Of a stretch of 64,000 bases of DNA, positions 63,357 through 64,000 are shown one piece after another. Where the stretch lies: NCBI RefSeq assembly GCF_014701235.1, contig NZ_AP022873.1, forward strand, positions 1,550,001-1,614,000, read 5' to 3'. The notes under the pieces were generated by a model that was not told the DNA's origin, ran no database searches, and saw only the letters and a list, made by a program, of their open reading frames with translations. Origin of the DNA: Dissulfurispira thermophila (lineage in GTDB: Bacteria > Nitrospirota > Thermodesulfovibrionia > Thermodesulfovibrionales > Dissulfurispiraceae). Numbering within the stretch: the stretch's first letter is position 1; every line of letters starts with the position of its first letter. The translations under genes and the position numbers were made by a program.

Positions 63357-64000
63357 TCAACTCTGTTCAAGCGGTAACACTAAATCCATAACCTTTTGAA
63401 AACTTTTTCTGTGTATAGGACATGGTCCGTACTTATTTATTTTATCAAGATGTGCCTTTGTTGCATAGCCCTTATGTTTATCAAACCCGTATTGCGGATA
63501 GATTGAATGATAGCTTTTCATAATTCCATCTCTTACTACCTTAGCAATAATTGATGCTGCAGCAATAGAGGCACTTTTTGCATCACCCTTTATAATAGAC
63601 ATCTGTTTTACATCCATGGACGGAATGGTAAGGGCATCTATCAGGATTATATCAGGTCTGATAGACATATTATTTGTTAAATCTACCAGTGCAGCATACA
63701 TTGCTTGCCTTGTTGCTCTTAATATATTAATCCTGTCAATTACATTAGCATCAACTATGCCGATGCCTATGCACAAGGCATTGAGAAGTATCTCATAAAA
63801 GAGTATTTCCCTTTCTTTTTCAGGTATCTTCTTTGAGTCCCTTATCCCTTCTATTCTGACGCCACAAGGTAAGATTACAGCAGCCGCTACAACCGGACCA
63901 GCCACAGGTCCCCTGCCAGCCTCATCTATCCCAGCGATTATACCAAATCCATTCTTCCTAATGGATTCGTCGTATTCATAGGGGTCTATGCTTGTTAGTT
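63357..64000 (-). CDS. rnhB: Ribonuclease HII (5' end beyond window)
   Basis: The frame is open from the window edge and encodes YEYDESIRKNGFGIIAG-IDEAGRGPVAGP, then VVAAAVILPCGVRIEGIRDSKKI, ILIDALTIPSMDVKQMSIIKGDAKSASIAAASIIAKVVRD and YGFDKHKGYATKAH. The catalytic DEAGRG pair and the later Asp residues are present. It removes RNA from RNA-DNA hybrids. The true start lies just outside the window, since about 11 residues before IDEAGRG are still in frame at position 64000; a GTG at 63905 is only an internal codon. Confidence 0.93.
   Translation of the reverse strand, partial: LTSIDPYEYDESIRKNGFGIIAGIDEAGRGPVAGPVVAAAVILPCGVRIEGIRDSKKIPEKEREILFYEILLNALCIGIGIVDANVIDRINILRATRQAMYAALVDLTNNMSIRPDIILIDALTIPSMDVKQMSIIKGDAKSASIAAASIIAKVVRDGIMKSYHSIYPQYGFDKHKGYATKAHLDKINKYGPCPIHRKSFQKVMDLVLPLEQS

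Noticed and set aside
1-64000. tRNA or rRNA genes
   Set aside because: I looked through the intergenic stretches and recognised no cloverleaf or conserved rRNA segment; short intervals make a missed tRNA unlikely but not excluded.

Overview
The window is an AT-rich bacterial chromosome segment, densely coding on both strands. Its gene set suggests an anaerobic, respiratory Gram-negative bacterium: system II cytochrome c maturation (ResB/CcsB), two multihaem c-type cytochromes, a Tat-exported membrane-bound [NiFe] hydrogenase, two PilT-type ATPases, HDOD/GGDEF signalling genes, ClpC, SecA and RNase R. The mixture fits Nitrospirota (Thermodesulfovibrio-like) or a sulfate reducer of the former Deltaproteobacteria. 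No rRNA or other phylogenetic marker in the window settles this.

Layout. 1-15.5 kb: rubrerythrin-like protein, nadE, nitroreductase, DUF4416, a TlpA-like thioredoxin, clpC, a divergent priA, the coupled mutS-coaE-ribF operon, a SWIM-domain gene and two decayed genes. 15.5-23 kb: L,D-transpeptidase, a TPR protein, two multihaem cytochromes, rnr, a RodZ-like protein and a cupin. 23-42 kb: secA, two pilT-like genes with a degenerate receiver, glgB, aroC, ald, a lytic transglycosylase, zapB/zapA-like genes, an HDOD/GGDEF cluster, a PhoU-like protein, a PflX-type radical SAM protein and a beta-CASP hydrolase. 42-45.5 kb: a decaying accessory island with a 168-bp MITE, an internally deleted transposase, AbrB/VapC, a DUF6516 pair with a nonsense codon, and fragments of cas1, a ferredoxin and an antitoxin. 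45.5-55.6 kb: tsaD, ccsB-resB, a sensor kinase and GGDEF regulator, trpE, pyrF, dcd and an MNT gene with a ruined hepT. 55.6-64 kb: a hydrogenase operon (small subunit, large subunit, cytochrome b, protease, HypC), hypF, a DtxR-family regulator and partial rnhB.

The central observation is selenocysteine. The hydrogenase large subunit is normally read only from about residue 72. An intact frame extends upstream to a good ATG, crossing two TGA codons that fall exactly on both cysteines of the N-terminal Ni-binding motif, so R-x-C-G-x-C becomes R-I-U-G-V-U. A stem-loop with a G in its apical loop follows at bSECIS distance from both. The TlpA-like protein also has a TGA exactly at the first redox cysteine (W-U-D-T-C), followed by a strong nested hairpin. 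TGA is an ordinary stop elsewhere (nadE, coaE, the SWIM gene), so this is recoding and not a changed code. Known [NiFeSe] hydrogenases carry Sec in the C-terminal DPCxxC motif; here that motif is all-cysteine, so a double-Sec N-terminal motif with a bridging selenolate would be a different active site. The same enzyme has an aspartate in place of one proximal-cluster cysteine. No sel genes are present in the window.

Second theme: short mobile or repeat DNA. Two MITE-like elements with terminal inverted repeats and perfect target duplications are present, one splitting the hydrogenase promoter from its ribosome-binding site. Low-complexity intergenic repeats recur in frame inside conserved genes (hypF, mutS, aroC, slt, nadE). 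Several proteins look like catalytically dead versions of enzymes: PriA without Walker motifs, a receiver with Asn for Asp, and a trypsin-like domain without its His or Ser.
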